Source of the DNA: JAPSGM01 sp036556985
GTDB lineage: Bacteria; Chloroflexota; Limnocylindria; QHBO01
Length of the DNA stretch: 64,000 bases
Direction of reading: 5' to 3'
Assembly (NCBI GenBank): GCA_036556985.1
Contig: DATBIK010000007.1
Coordinates: 1 to 64,000 of the forward strand
Below the pieces are notes generated by a model, which worked only from the letters and a program-made list of their open reading frames with translations, searched no databases and was not told the origin of the DNA. Both the position numbers and the translations under genes were made by a program. This document shows, piece after piece, positions 24,572-32,588 of the stretch (position 1 is the stretch's first letter; each line of letters opens with the position of its first letter).

Positions 24572-25705
24572 CTAGTTCGCCTTCACCCTCGTCCACATCG
24601 CGGTCCACGCGTCGCGCTGCTCCGCGGTGATCGGCGGCGTGAAGTTCGTCGCTTCCAGGATGGCCGGATCGTTGATGGCGAACGCCTCGATCAGCGTCTC
24701 GTCGGTGATGCCGGCCATGACGTCCCCGTTCGCGCAGCCGTAGTAGAACAGGCTCACCGCGTTGCCACAGCTCGCCTCGGCGAGCTTCGCGTCGAGGAAG
24801 GCATGGGCCAGCTCCGGGCTGTCGCTGGTGGCGCTGATGCCGTACAGGCCCACCCAGGAGTTCCGCCCCTCCTCGGGGTTCGCGTACGCCACCGGCACGC
24901 CCTCGTAGAGCGCCGTCGCGTAGCAGCCCTGCCAGGCGTAGGCCACCCAGATCTCGCCGCTGATGACTTCCGGGCACAGGTTCTCGTACTCGGAGTCCCA
25001 GTAGTGGATGTTCAGCGGCTTCTGGTCGATCCACTCCTGCTCGATCGCCGCCAGCTGCTCGTCGGTGATCGCCGTCTCGTCATAGCCGTGGATGTACGAG
25101 GACACCGTCACCGCCGCCGGGCCGTCGTCCCACATCGAGATGTGGCCCGCGTACTCCTCGTTGAGGAGCGCGTCCCAGCTCGTCACCTCGTCGACGTGCT
25201 CGGTGTTGTACAGGATCGAGGTGAAGCCCCAGTCCCAGGGGAGGAAGTACTGCTTGCCGTTGACCTGGCCGAGCTCCTTGAACGAGTCGGGAACCTTGTC
25301 CCAGTTGGCGAGCTTGCTCGTGTCGATCTCCAGCACGAGCCCTTCGTCCACGTAGAACTGCTGCCAGCCGGTGTAGAAGTGGAACACGTCGGCCTGGCTG
25401 CCGGCCTGCATCTGGGCCAGGATGTCGGCGTCGTTGGCGCCGAACTCGAAGGAGACCTCCGTGTCGGGGTTCGCGCCGGCGAAATCGACCCAGAAATCCT
25501 CGGCCTCGTAGCCGGCCCACTCGAGCACGAGAAGCTCGTTGGGCTCAGGCGCCATGGACGCCATCTCGGATGCCGCGGCCGATGCCGGCGCCGATGCGGG
25601 CGATCCCGCGCTGCTCGCCGCCTGCTCGCCGCAGGCGGTCAGCACGAGCGCCAGGCTGGCCGTCACGGCGGCCCAGCGCCCACTGGTTCGGAACTGCATG
25701 GTCAT
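24572..25705 (-). CDS. PotD/PotF-like polyamine-type substrate-binding lipoprotein
   Basis: 377 residues. Signal peptide with lipobox (VTASLALVLTACGEQ), then an Ala/Ser linker and the bacterial solute-binding fold: LLVLEWAGYEAEDFWVDF, FEFGANDADILAQMQAGSQA, YFLPWDWGFTSILYNTEHV, LCPEVISGEIWVAYAWQGC and GLYGISATSDSPELAHAFL. These are typical of the PotD/PotF cluster binding putrescine or spermidine, although the ligand here is inferred. It is the first gene of the operon; a -35/-10 promoter lies at 25773-25801 and GGAGG precedes the ATG. A second ATG two codons in (25699) is possible. Confidence 0.9.
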   Translation of the reverse strand: MTMQFRTSGRWAAVTASLALVLTACGEQAASSAGSPASAPASAAASEMASMAPEPNELLVLEWAGYEAEDFWVDFAGANPDTEVSFEFGANDADILAQMQAGSQADVFHFYTGWQQFYVDEGLVLEIDTSKLANWDKVPDSFKELGQVNGKQYFLPWDWGFTSILYNTEHVDEVTSWDALLNEEYAGHISMWDDGPAAVTVSSYIHGYDETAITDEQLAAIEQEWIDQKPLNIHYWDSEYENLCPEVISGEIWVAYAWQGCYATALYEGVPVAYANPEEGRNSWVGLYGISATSDSPELAHAFLDAKLAEASCGNAVSLFYYGCANGDVMAGITDETLIEAFAINDPAILEATNFTPPITAEQRDAWTAMWTRVKAN

Positions 25706-25772
25706 GCTCGGATCGAACCTCCACCGCTCCACGTTCGCCTCGGCCACGCCTGAAGCAATACTGCAGGGGCCG

Positions 25773-25801
25773 ATGGTATGCGCACCCTCCGTCAAGGTCA
25801 A
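25773..25801 (-). promoter_or_regulatory. two-box promoter TTGACC-N17-TACCAT of polyamine-type ABC operon
   Basis: On the minus strand TTGACC (25801-25796) is 17 bp from TACCAT (25778-25773), the canonical sigma-70 spacing. The start of transcription would leave a ~60-nt leader before the ATG at 25705. The -35 box overlaps the stop codon of the upstream FAD oxidase gene. Confidence 0.6.
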
Positions 25802-27252
25802 CGCTTCGACGCACCTCCCGCTCCATCGACGGGAGCCTTGGGGCTGCCGAGCCGATACCCGAGCGCCCGCGGCAGGCCGGCCACCAGCCGGATCGGCATG
25901 CCGGCGCGGCGTCCATCGTCCTGTGCCTCGTCACTCCGCACCAGCGCCTCGCGCACGAGCCGGACGCCGACGGACCGGAATGGCTCCGGCGGGAAGCGCT
26001 GGTGGTGGCGGTTCACGATCGGCAGGCGCGCCAGCTCGCCGGCCGGGTCGCCGACCATGGCGGCCAGCAGGCGGCCCGCGAGATGGGCCGGCGCGACGCC
26101 GTTGCCCGAGTAGCCGTGCGCGTAGTGGATCCGGCCGCCGGCGCGCGAGCCGATGATCGGCAGGCGATCGGGGCTGATGTCGATCGGGCCGCCCCAGGCA
26201 TCGGCGATCGGGACGTCCGCGAACCCGGGGAGGAAGCGGTGCAGGGCGGCGCGCGCCCGCGCCTCGGCGCGCGGATCGCGGTCGTAGCGACCGTCGACGC
26301 GTCCCCCGTATGCGGCCCGCCCGACGCCGGCGCCGAACGCTACCCGGCCGTCGGGCGTGGTGCGGAAGTAGTGCACGGTGAAGCGTGCGTCGGCGATCGC
26401 CTCGCCACCGGTCCAGCCAACGGCGCGCAGCACGTCCGGCGCCGGCTCGGTGAGCACGATGTGGCTGCCCCAGGCCAGGAGGGAGGTGCCGAAGCCCGGC
26501 CAGTCCGCCGCCCAGGCGTTGAGCGCCAGCACGACCTGGTCCGCCCGGACCTCGCCGGCGCTCGTCGCCAGGCGGTTCGGCGTGCCGGGACGGACGCGCG
26601 CGACGTCCACGCCCTCGTGGACCGTGGCGCCGCGTGCGAGGAGCACGCGCCGCAGCCCGCGGACGAGCCGGGCCGGCTGCACCGTCGCGGCATTCGGCAT
26701 GAGCGCGGCGCCCCGGATCACCGGCGCGTTGCAGCGGGCGCGTGCCTCGTTCGCGGTCAGCTCCACGTACGCGTCGTCGACGCCAAGCCCACGCAGCGTC
26801 CGCACCGCCGGCCACCACTCGCCGTCCTGCGCCGGCGAGGCGCTGACACGGAGGTAGCCCGCGCGCCGATACCAGGCATCCACCCCCGTTGCCTCGCACC
26901 ATGCGCCTATGGCGCCGACGCTCTCGTCGACGAGCCGCAGCAGGGCGAGCGCTGCCTCGGGCCCGAAGCGCTCGACGAGGTACGGTGCCTGGTCCCACCA
27001 GCCGTGGAGGAAGCCGCCGTTTCGTCCGCTCGGGCCGCCGCCGCAGCTTGAGCGCTCGAGCACCGCCACGCGGATCCCCGGCTGCGTCTCGAGCAGCCAC
27101 CAGGCGGTCCACAGGCCGGTATAGCCGCCGCCCACCACCGCCACGTCATAGCGGCTGCCGGGCTCGAGGGCCGCGGCCGGCGGTGAGAGTTCGGCCGCCT
27201 CGGCTTCGAGCGCCTCGCGGAGCCACCAGCCAACCGGTTGCGCCACGGACAT
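25798..27252 (-). CDS. FAD-dependent amine oxidoreductase (DAO family; PuuB-like)
   Basis: 484 residues. The Rossmann FAD motif YDVAVVGGGYTGLWTAWWL is followed by LERSSCGGGPSGRNGGFLHGWW, the SGRNGG element of gamma-glutamylputrescine oxidase-type enzymes, and by DRLPIIGSRAGGRIHYAHGYSGNGVAPAHLAG near the C-terminus (given as pattern). It would oxidise an amine or amino acid and release H2O2 or pass electrons on. It sits between a polyamine-type importer and an XRE-cupin regulator, which supports a putrescine pathway role; no PuuA or PuuD is seen. A TACCAT hexamer (27298-27293, minus strand) lies ~40 bp upstream of the ATG. Confidence 0.85.
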   Translation of the reverse strand: MSVAQPVGWWLREALEAEAAELSPPAAALEPGSRYDVAVVGGGYTGLWTAWWLLETQPGIRVAVLERSSCGGGPSGRNGGFLHGWWDQAPYLVERFGPEAALALLRLVDESVGAIGAWCEATGVDAWYRRAGYLRVSASPAQDGEWWPAVRTLRGLGVDDAYVELTANEARARCNAPVIRGAALMPNAATVQPARLVRGLRRVLLARGATVHEGVDVARVRPGTPNRLATSAGEVRADQVVLALNAWAADWPGFGTSLLAWGSHIVLTEPAPDVLRAVGWTGGEAIADARFTVHYFRTTPDGRVAFGAGVGRAAYGGRVDGRYDRDPRAEARARAALHRFLPGFADVPIADAWGGPIDISPDRLPIIGSRAGGRIHYAHGYSGNGVAPAHLAGRLLAAMVGDPAGELARLPIVNRHHQRFPPEPFRSVGVRLVREALVRSDEAQDDGRRAGMPIRLVAGLPRALGYRLGSPKAPVDGAGGASKR

Positions 27253-27340
27253 CGGCGGGGCAAGCCTCTGAAGTGGGGCTTAAGTCAGCCGGATGGTACG
27301 GCCCGCCGGCCGTCGCGGTCAATGGATCGCGGCGCATCGG

Positions 27341-27346
27341 TACAAT
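27341..27346 (+). promoter_or_regulatory. -10 element TACAAT of XRE-cupin regulator
   Basis: TACAAT is followed by 6 nt and GTG at 27353, ideal leaderless spacing; it decides this start over an upstream in-frame one at 27293. Confidence 0.55.
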
Positions 27347-27352
27347 CCGGCC

Positions 27353-27910
27353 GTGGCCACCGACGAGACGCTCATCGGGCGGAGCCTGCGTGCGGCGCGG
27401 CACCGGCGAGGGATGACGCTCCGCGAGGTGGCGGACCAGGCCGGCGTGACGGAGAGCTTTCTCTCGCAGGTCGAGCGGGACGTCGCCAGCCCCTCGATCG
27501 CCACCCTGCGCCGCATCGCAGGGGGGCTGGGGACGAGCATCGGGGCGCTGCTCGACGCGGCGGGCCCGCACGGGCACCTCGTGAAGCGTGGCCAGCGGCG
27601 GGTCGTGGCCTACGCCGGCCTCGGCGCCCGCGACGAGTTCCTCACCGACGGGACGAACGCGCGGTTGCAGCTCATCGAGTCGTACATCGAGCCGGGCGGC
27701 GGCACCGGGCCGGAAGCCTACGCGCACGAGTCGGACGAGGAGTGCCTCGTCGTGCTCGAGGGCCGCCTCGACCTGTGGGTCGGGGACGAGACGTACCGCC
27801 TCGAGGCGGGCGACGCGATCCGCTACCCGAGCCGGATCGCCCACCGCAACGAGAACCCCGGGCCGGACCCGGCGCGCGTCCTCTTCGTCCTCACTCCGCC
27901 GTCGTATTGA
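27353..27910 (+). CDS. XRE-family transcriptional regulator with cupin sensor domain (PuuR-like)
   Basis: 185 residues. The N-terminal HTH_3 domain (LRAARHRRGMTLREVADQAG, VTESFLSQVERDVASPSIAT, LRRIAGGLGTSIGALL) covers residues 5-62. The C-terminal cupin (YIEPGGGTGPEAYAHESDEE, CLVVLEGRLDLWVGDETYRL, GDAIRYPSRIAHRNENPG) covers about 105-180. This architecture is that of PuuR and similar ligand-responsive repressors. It is divergent from the FAD amine oxidase, whose promoter region it shares (100-bp gap), so it probably controls that gene and perhaps the importer. Confidence 0.9.
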   Translation: MATDETLIGRSLRAARHRRGMTLREVADQAGVTESFLSQVERDVASPSIATLRRIAGGLGTSIGALLDAAGPHGHLVKRGQRRVVAYAGLGARDEFLTDGTNARLQLIESYIEPGGGTGPEAYAHESDEECLVVLEGRLDLWVGDETYRLEAGDAIRYPSRIAHRNENPGPDPARVLFVLTPPSY

Positions 27911-27937
27911 GCGGACGGCAGCATCGCCATGCGGTGC

Positions 27938-27943
27938 TAGCAT
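27938..27943 (+). promoter_or_regulatory. -10 element TAGCAT of thiolase gene
   Basis: TAGCAT lies 9 nt before the ATG at 27953. Confidence 0.45.
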
Positions 27944-27952
27944 CGGCGCCTG

Positions 27953-29173
27953 ATGCGAACCGATCCCTCGCGCACACCGGTCGTCGTCGACGGCCTGCGC
28001 ACGCCCTTCGGCAGATACGGCGGCGCGCTCGCGCAGGTCAGGCCCGACGACTTGGCCGCCCACGTCATCCGGGCCGTGGTCGCCCGGACCGGCGTGGAGG
28101 TCGAGGCCATCGACGACGTCATCTTCGGTGCGGCGAACCAGGCGGGCGAGGACAACCGCAACGTCGGGCGCATGGCCGCGCTGCTCGCCGGGCTGCCGGT
28201 CGAGGTGCCCGGCGCGACGGTGAACCGCCTGTGCGGATCGGGCATGAACGCAGTCGTGAACGCGGCCCACGCAATCGCTGCCGGTGACGGCTCGCTGTTC
28301 GTGGCCGGCGGCGTGGAGTCGATGACCCGCGCCCCGTTCGTCATGGCCAAGCCGTCGGCGGCCTTCCCGCGTGGGGAGCAGACCCTGTACGACACGACGC
28401 TCGGCTGGCGCTTCACGAACCCGCGCCTGGCCGAGGCGCACTACCCGTACTCGATGGGGGAGACAGCCGAGAACGTCGTCGAGCGCTGTGGGGTGACGCG
28501 CGACGAGCAGGACGCCTTCGCCCTCGAGTCGCAGCAGCGGTGGGCCGCCGCCCAGGCGACCGGCCGCTTCGCGGACGAGGTCGTGCCCATCGACGTCGCC
28601 GAAGGCAACGCGACCCGCACGCTCGACACGGACGAGCATCCACGACCGGAGACGACGCTTGAGCAGCTCGCGAAGTTGAAGCCTGCCTTCCGGCGCGATG
28701 CGTCCGGGAGCGTGACCGCCGGTAACAGCAGCGGCATCAACGACGGCGCGGCCGCGCTGCTCGTCACCTCCGAGGCGCGCGCGCGCGAGCTCGGCCTGCG
28801 GCCGATGGCCCGCATGCTGGCCTCGGCGGTGGCGGGCGTCGATCCGGCCACGATGGGCCTGGGCCCGATCCCCGCCTCGCGCAGGGCGCTCGAGCGCGCC
28901 GGCCTCTCGGTGGACGACCTGGACCTGGTCGAGCTGAACGAGGCGTTCGCCGCGCAGGCCATCCCCTGCATGCGGGAGCTCGGCCTCGATCCGGAGAAGG
29001 TGAACGTGAACGGCGGCGCGATCGCCATCGGGCATCCGCTCGGCGCCTCCGGCGCGCGCCTGGTGGCGACGCTGCTCCACGAGATGCGGCGGCGCGGCGC
29101 GCGGTACGGCCTGGCCACGATGTGCATCGGCGTCGGCCAGGGCATCGCATCGGTCTGGGAGGCGGCCGAGTAG
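27953..29173 (+). CDS. acetyl-CoA C-acyltransferase (thiolase)
   Basis: 406 residues, full length. The nucleophilic Cys is in [13 protein letters not shown], the family signature [20 protein letters not shown] is present, and the second Cys lies in [17 protein letters not shown] is also intact. The run [12 protein letters not shown] and [13 protein letters not shown] match PcaF/PaaJ-type degradative thiolases. It would cleave 3-ketoacyl-CoA to acetyl-CoA, completing the beta-oxidation steps encoded at 15-21 kb. The SIMPL-domain gene follows 2 bp after the stop. Confidence 0.93.
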   Translation: MRTDPSRTPVVVDGLRTPFGRYGGALAQVRPDDLAAHVIRAVVARTGVEVEAIDDVIFGAANQAGEDNRNVGRMAALLAGLPVEVPGATVNRLCGSGMNAVVNAAHAIAAGDGSLFVAGGVESMTRAPFVMAKPSAAFPRGEQTLYDTTLGWRFTNPRLAEAHYPYSMGETAENVVERCGVTRDEQDAFALESQQRWAAAQATGRFADEVVPIDVAEGNATRTLDTDEHPRPETTLEQLAKLKPAFRRDASGSVTAGNSSGINDGAAALLVTSEARARELGLRPMARMLASAVAGVDPATMGLGPIPASRRALERAGLSVDDLDLVELNEAFAAQAIPCMRELGLDPEKVNVNGGAIAIGHPLGASGARLVATLLHEMRRRGARYGLATMCIGVGQGIASVWEAAE

Positions 29174-29175
29174 CC

Positions 29176-29814
29176 GTGGCGGAGCAGGTCGAGCGCGCGA
29201 TCGTGGTGACCGGCGAGGCCAGCGTGCGGCGCGCGCCGGACACAGCGGTCGTCTCGCTGGCTGTGACGGTGCGTGACGCGCGTCCCGCGCGGGCGCGCGA
29301 TGCCGCCAGCCAGCGCGCTTCGGACGTCCTCGCCACCCTCCGCCAGCTGGGCCTCCCCGATGCCGATGTGCAGGCCGCATCCCTCGTCGTCCAGCCCGTC
29401 CACGACTACGCGTCCGGGACGCAGAAGCTCATCGGCTTCGACGCGTCGCGACCGATCACGGTGCGCCTTCGCGACCTCGAGCTGCTCGGCCCGGTCCTCG
29501 ACGGGCTCGTGGACGACGGCGCCACGCAGGTGCAGGGAACCGTGATGCAGCTCGCTGAGCCGGAGGAGGCGTCGCGCGAGGCGCTCGCTGCGGCGTACGC
29601 GGCGGCCGCGGGGCGGGCGGAGGCGCTTGCGGCAGCGGCCGGCCTGACGCTCGGCGAGCCGATCCGCATCGAGGAGGAGGCAGGCTGGGTGCCGTTCCGC
29701 GGCCAAGACATGGCCATGATGCGCGGCGCGGTCGCCGAGGGTGCGCCAACCGAGGTGGCGGTGGGCGAGATCGAGATCAGCGCACGCGTGCGGACCTGGT
29801 TCAACCTGGGCTGA
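29176..29814 (+). CDS. SIMPL-domain (DUF541) protein
   Basis: 212 residues. [20 protein letters not shown] is the typical beginning of the SIMPL/DUF541 fold, followed by [40 protein letters not shown] and [16 protein letters not shown]. Members are often periplasmic and oligomeric; this copy has no signal peptide with the GTG start at 29176, so it may be cytoplasmic. Spacing of 2 bp indicates co-transcription with the thiolase. It abuts the convergent F420-type gene. Confidence 0.87.
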   Translation: MAEQVERAIVVTGEASVRRAPDTAVVSLAVTVRDARPARARDAASQRASDVLATLRQLGLPDADVQAASLVVQPVHDYASGTQKLIGFDASRPITVRLRDLELLGPVLDGLVDDGATQVQGTVMQLAEPEEASREALAAAYAAAAGRAEALAAAAGLTLGEPIRIEEEAGWVPFRGQDMAMMRGAVAEGAPTEVAVGEIEISARVRTWFNLG

Positions 29815-30804
29815 TCAGGAGAGCCGGAGGCGAGGGAGCACCTTGTCGCCGAAGGTTGCGATGAACTCCGCCTGGTTGCGTCCGACGTTGTGCAGGTAGA
29901 TCTCGTCGAAGCCCATCTCGACGTAGTTCTGGAGCGCGTCGACGTGCTCGTCGAGATCGGCGCTGATGAGCATCCGGTTCGCGAAGTGCTCGATCCGCAC
30001 GAGCTTCGCGATGTTCGCGAAGTCCTCCGGGTTCTTGATGTCCTGCTTCGGGAACGGCATCCCGCCGTTCGGCCATTCCTTCAGCGCCTGCTCCTCGGCG
30101 GCCTCCTGCGTATCGGCCCACGAGACGTGGACCTGGAGCTGGGTGCGCATGGCCTCGGGATCCTTGCCGGCTTCGCGCGCGCCCTCGCGGAACCGGTCCC
30201 AGAGCATGGCGATCTTCTCGTCGGCGGCTCCGACGGTGATGATCCCGTCGGCGAACCTGCCGGTGCGCTTCGCGTTGAGCGGCCCGGCGGTGGCGACGTA
30301 GATCGGCACGCGCTCGTCAGGGAGGGTGTAGAGGCGGGCGGACTCCAGGGTGAAGTACTCGCCGTCGTGCTTCACCACCTTCCCCGTGAACAGCTTGTCG
30401 ATGACCTCGATGGCCTCGAACATCATCGCGCTGCGGATACCGATCTCCGGCCACTCGCCGCCGATGACGTGCTCGTTCAGCGCCTCTCCGGCGCCGAGGC
30501 CCAGCCAGGTGCGCCCCGGGTACATGGCGCCGAGGGTTGCCGCGGCGTGGGCGATGACCGCGGGGTGGTAGCGGAAGCCGGGGCAGGTGACCGCGGTCCC
30601 GAACGGCAGCGATGTGCGCTGGCCGAGCGCGCCCATGAAGGCGAAGGCGAAGGCCGACTGGCCCTGCTCCGGCGTCCACGGGTGGAAGTGCTCGCTCACC
30701 TGGAAGCCGGCGCTGAAGCCGGCGCCCTCCGCCTGCTCCGCCCAGTCGAGCAGGTCGGTGGGGTGGAACTGCTCGAGCATGCAGGCGTATCCGATCTTCG
30801 TCAT
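29815..30804 (-). CDS. LLM-class (F420-dependent, G6PDH-like) oxidoreductase
   Basis: 329-residue luciferase-like TIM barrel. MTKIGYACMLEQFHPTDLLD, the GFSAGFQVSEHFHPWTPEQG segment and PGRTWLGLGAGEALNEHVIG are characteristic of the F420-dependent glucose-6-phosphate dehydrogenase-like group (TIGR03557-type). It would use the deazaflavin F420 for hydride transfer; the substrate is not evident. The ATG at 30804 is chosen because TACGCT lies exactly 6 nt upstream; a GTG two codons earlier abuts that hexamer. The promoter overlaps that of the divergent acetyltransferase gene. Confidence 0.88.
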   Translation of the reverse strand: MTKIGYACMLEQFHPTDLLDWAEQAEGAGFSAGFQVSEHFHPWTPEQGQSAFAFAFMGALGQRTSLPFGTAVTCPGFRYHPAVIAHAAATLGAMYPGRTWLGLGAGEALNEHVIGGEWPEIGIRSAMMFEAIEVIDKLFTGKVVKHDGEYFTLESARLYTLPDERVPIYVATAGPLNAKRTGRFADGIITVGAADEKIAMLWDRFREGAREAGKDPEAMRTQLQVHVSWADTQEAAEEQALKEWPNGGMPFPKQDIKNPEDFANIAKLVRIEHFANRMLISADLDEHVDALQNYVEMGFDEIYLHNVGRNQAEFIATFGDKVLPRLRLS

Positions 30805-30810
30805 GCGCAC

Positions 30811-30820
30811 AGCGTACCCT
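30811..30820. promoter_or_regulatory. overlapping divergent -10 elements (TACGCT / TACCCT)
   Basis: AGCGTACCCT contains TACGCT on the minus strand (30816-30811), 6 nt from the ATG at 30804, and TACCCT on the plus strand (30815-30820), 7 nt from the ATG at 30828. The two hexamers share the TA at 30815-30816. The whole divergent control region is 23 bp. Confidence 0.55.
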
Positions 30821-30827
30821 CAGGTAC

Positions 30828-31682
30828 ATGCTCAGGCTGGACCGATACCGGCGCGCCACCGACTTCCTCGCCGATGCCGGGGCCTGGCTCACCGAGCGCG
30901 AGGCCGAGCACAACCTGATCCTGGGGATCGCCTCCGGACTGGAAGACGACGAGACGAGCGCCACCGACGAGCCCCCGTACCTGGCGCTCGTGCGTGACGA
31001 CGCGCGCCCGGTGGCCGCCGCCCTGCGCACGCCGCCGTGGAACCTGCTCCTGTCGGAGGTGGATGACCCGGCGGCGCTCGCCGTGCTCGCCGACGACCTC
31101 GCCGGCGCGCAGCTGCCCGGCGTCACGGGCCCACCCCACGCCGTGCGGCACTTCGCCGCGTCCTGGACGACGATGAACGGCGGCCGCAGCGAGGTGGCGA
31201 TGGAGGAGGGCATCTACCGCCTGGAGCGGGTCGTCCATCCGCCACCGGTGAGGGGCAGAGCTCGGCGCGCGACCGCTGATGACCGGCCGCTGCTGCGCGA
31301 ATGGGTGGGCGCCTTCCACATCGAGGCTGGACTGCCGACGGAGCGCAACCGGGCGCGCACCATCATCGACGAGTGGGAGCCGGAGACGGGCCGCCAGTTC
31401 TGGCTGTGGGACGTGGAAGGTCGCCCCGTCTCGCTGGTCGGTGCCGGCAGCCCGACGCCGAACGGCATCCGCATCGGTCCGGTCTACACCCCGCCGCAGG
31501 AGCGGGGCCACGGCTATGCGAGCGTCCTGACGGCGGTGGCCAGCCAATGGAACCTCGACCAGGGCCGCCGCTTCTGCTTCCTCTACACGAACCTCGCCAA
31601 CGCGACCGCCAACCACATCTACCAGGCCATCGGCTACGAGCGCGTGACCGATGCGCTCATGGTCCGCTTCACCGCGGAGTGA
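30828..31682 (+). CDS. GNAT-family N-acetyltransferase (two-lobed)
   Basis: 284 residues. The N-terminal lobe (EREAEHNLILGIASGL, PPYLALVRDDARPVAAALRT) is a degenerate GNAT-like half. The C-terminal lobe is catalytic: RPVSLVGAGSPTPNGIRIGP, VYTPPQERGHGYASVLTAVA (ERGHGY acetyl-CoA loop) and CFLYTNLANATANHIYQAIG with YERV. This is the layout of the FR47/YncA-like group. The substrate is unknown. A terminator-type hairpin follows the stop. Confidence 0.85.
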   Translation: MLRLDRYRRATDFLADAGAWLTEREAEHNLILGIASGLEDDETSATDEPPYLALVRDDARPVAAALRTPPWNLLLSEVDDPAALAVLADDLAGAQLPGVTGPPHAVRHFAASWTTMNGGRSEVAMEEGIYRLERVVHPPPVRGRARRATADDRPLLREWVGAFHIEAGLPTERNRARTIIDEWEPETGRQFWLWDVEGRPVSLVGAGSPTPNGIRIGPVYTPPQERGHGYASVLTAVASQWNLDQGRRFCFLYTNLANATANHIYQAIGYERVTDALMVRFTAE

Positions 31683-31689
31683 CGCCAGC

Positions 31690-31717
31690 GGGCCGCCCGC
31701 CTCGCGGCGAGCGGCCC
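31690..31717. terminator. hairpin between convergent genes
   Basis: GGGCCGC (31690-31696) pairs with GCGGCCC (31711-31717); inside, after a C/A mismatch, CGCC pairs with GGCG around a TCGC loop. It is a strong GC hairpin in the 49-bp gap between two convergent genes. No T-tract follows, so an intrinsic terminator is plausible but not certain. Confidence 0.5.
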
Positions 31718-31731
31718 TCGGTTGGGTGGGG

Positions 31732-32445
31732 TCAGTGCCAGGGGCCGCCGCGATGGCCGGGCCCGCCCGGGCCGAAGCGGCCTACGCGACCCTCGCCACC
31801 CTCGTCGAGCCAGGCCCGGATCCGGTCGAGCATCGCGTCCGCGCGCTCCTGGTCCAGGCCCTCGGCCACGGCGGCGTCGAGGTCGGCCTCGACCGCGGCG
31901 ACGACCGTGTCCTTCAGCGCGTCGTAGGCGACGCCCTCGTCAGCGGCGATCTCCTCGAGGGACTCGCCGTCTGCCATGCGGCCGATGAGATCGTCCGAGC
32001 CGAGGCCCAGCGCACCCGCCGCCGCCTCGATGACGTCCGCGCGCATGAAGCCGTGCGCGGCGCCGATCGCCAGGCCGCGGCCGAAGCCCAGCCCGAACCC
32101 GAAGCCGCAACCAACCTCCTCGAGGTTCTCGATCCGCTCCGTCATGGCCGCGGCGCGATCCTCGTCGAGGTCGCCCGCCTCCACGGCGGCCTCGATGGCC
32201 GCGATTGCGGCCGCCTTGCCGGCAGGAAGCAGGTCATCGGTGCTCACGCCGAGCTCGGCGGCGAACGTGTCGAGGAAGACCTCGCAGTACTCGCCGTCGC
32301 CGAACGGGCCGTGGAGGTCGACGCGGGCATCGGTCCCGTCGGTGGTGGTGCCAGGGGCGGCCAGCACCCCGCCGATCAGCGTCCCGCCCACCAGGGCGGT
32401 GATCATCAGCAGGCCGGCGCCGCCGAGCAGCTTCGCAATCTGCAT
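31732..32445 (-). CDS. secreted helical protein with Gly/His-rich end, beside two-component genes
   Basis: 237 residues, no named family. A signal/anchor helix (LLGGAGLLMITALVGGTLIGGVLAA) is followed by a two-unit helical region: ELGVSTDDLLPAGKAAAIAA and ALGLGSDDLIGRMADGESLE, each like the short LGxxxDDL...L repeat seen in secreted proteins of Chloroflexota and Actinobacteria. The middle has a Gly-Phe run (GCGFGFGLGFGRG) and the C-terminus is GRFGPGGPGHRGGPWH, possibly metal-binding. The start is taken as ATG at 32445 because AGGAG lies 7 nt upstream; an ATG five codons earlier (32460) lacks one. It is divergent from an OmpR-type two-component operon, as Spy/CpxP-like accessory proteins often are; that role is inference. 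Confidence 0.7.
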   Translation of the reverse strand: MQIAKLLGGAGLLMITALVGGTLIGGVLAAPGTTTDGTDARVDLHGPFGDGEYCEVFLDTFAAELGVSTDDLLPAGKAAAIAAIEAAVEAGDLDEDRAAAMTERIENLEEVGCGFGFGLGFGRGLAIGAAHGFMRADVIEAAAGALGLGSDDLIGRMADGESLEEIAADEGVAYDALKDTVVAAVEADLDAAVAEGLDQERADAMLDRIRAWLDEGGEGRVGRFGPGGPGHRGGPWH

Positions 32446-32518
32446 CTTCGTGCTCCTCATCTGTCGCGTCTCGCCGGGCGGGAGCGGACGTCCGCACCAG
32501 CATCCGCCGGCGGCCGTG

Positions 32519-32554
32519 AAGATCGGGTCAAGATCGGCCCTATCGGTCTTGACA
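32519..32554. promoter_or_regulatory. 11-bp-spaced direct repeats and inverted repeat upstream of response regulator
   Basis: AAGATCGG occurs at 32519-32526 and again at 32530-32537, an 11-bp period. GTCAAGA (32527-32533) and TCTTGAC (32547-32553) form a 7-bp inverted repeat around the second copy. Tandem ~11-bp repeats are the usual OmpR/PhoB-family operator form, so this is a likely autoregulatory site in the gap shared with the secreted-protein gene. Confidence 0.5.
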
Positions 32555-32575
32555 AGTCCTGAACCGCCGCGCGAC

Positions 32576-32581
32576 TACGAT
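32576..32581 (+). promoter_or_regulatory. -10 element TACGAT of two-component operon
   Basis: TACGAT lies 7 nt before the ATG at 32589. A TTGACA (32549-32554) lies 21 bp further upstream, longer than normal, so activation by the regulator may be needed. Confidence 0.5.
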
Positions 32582-32588
32582 TCGCCGC

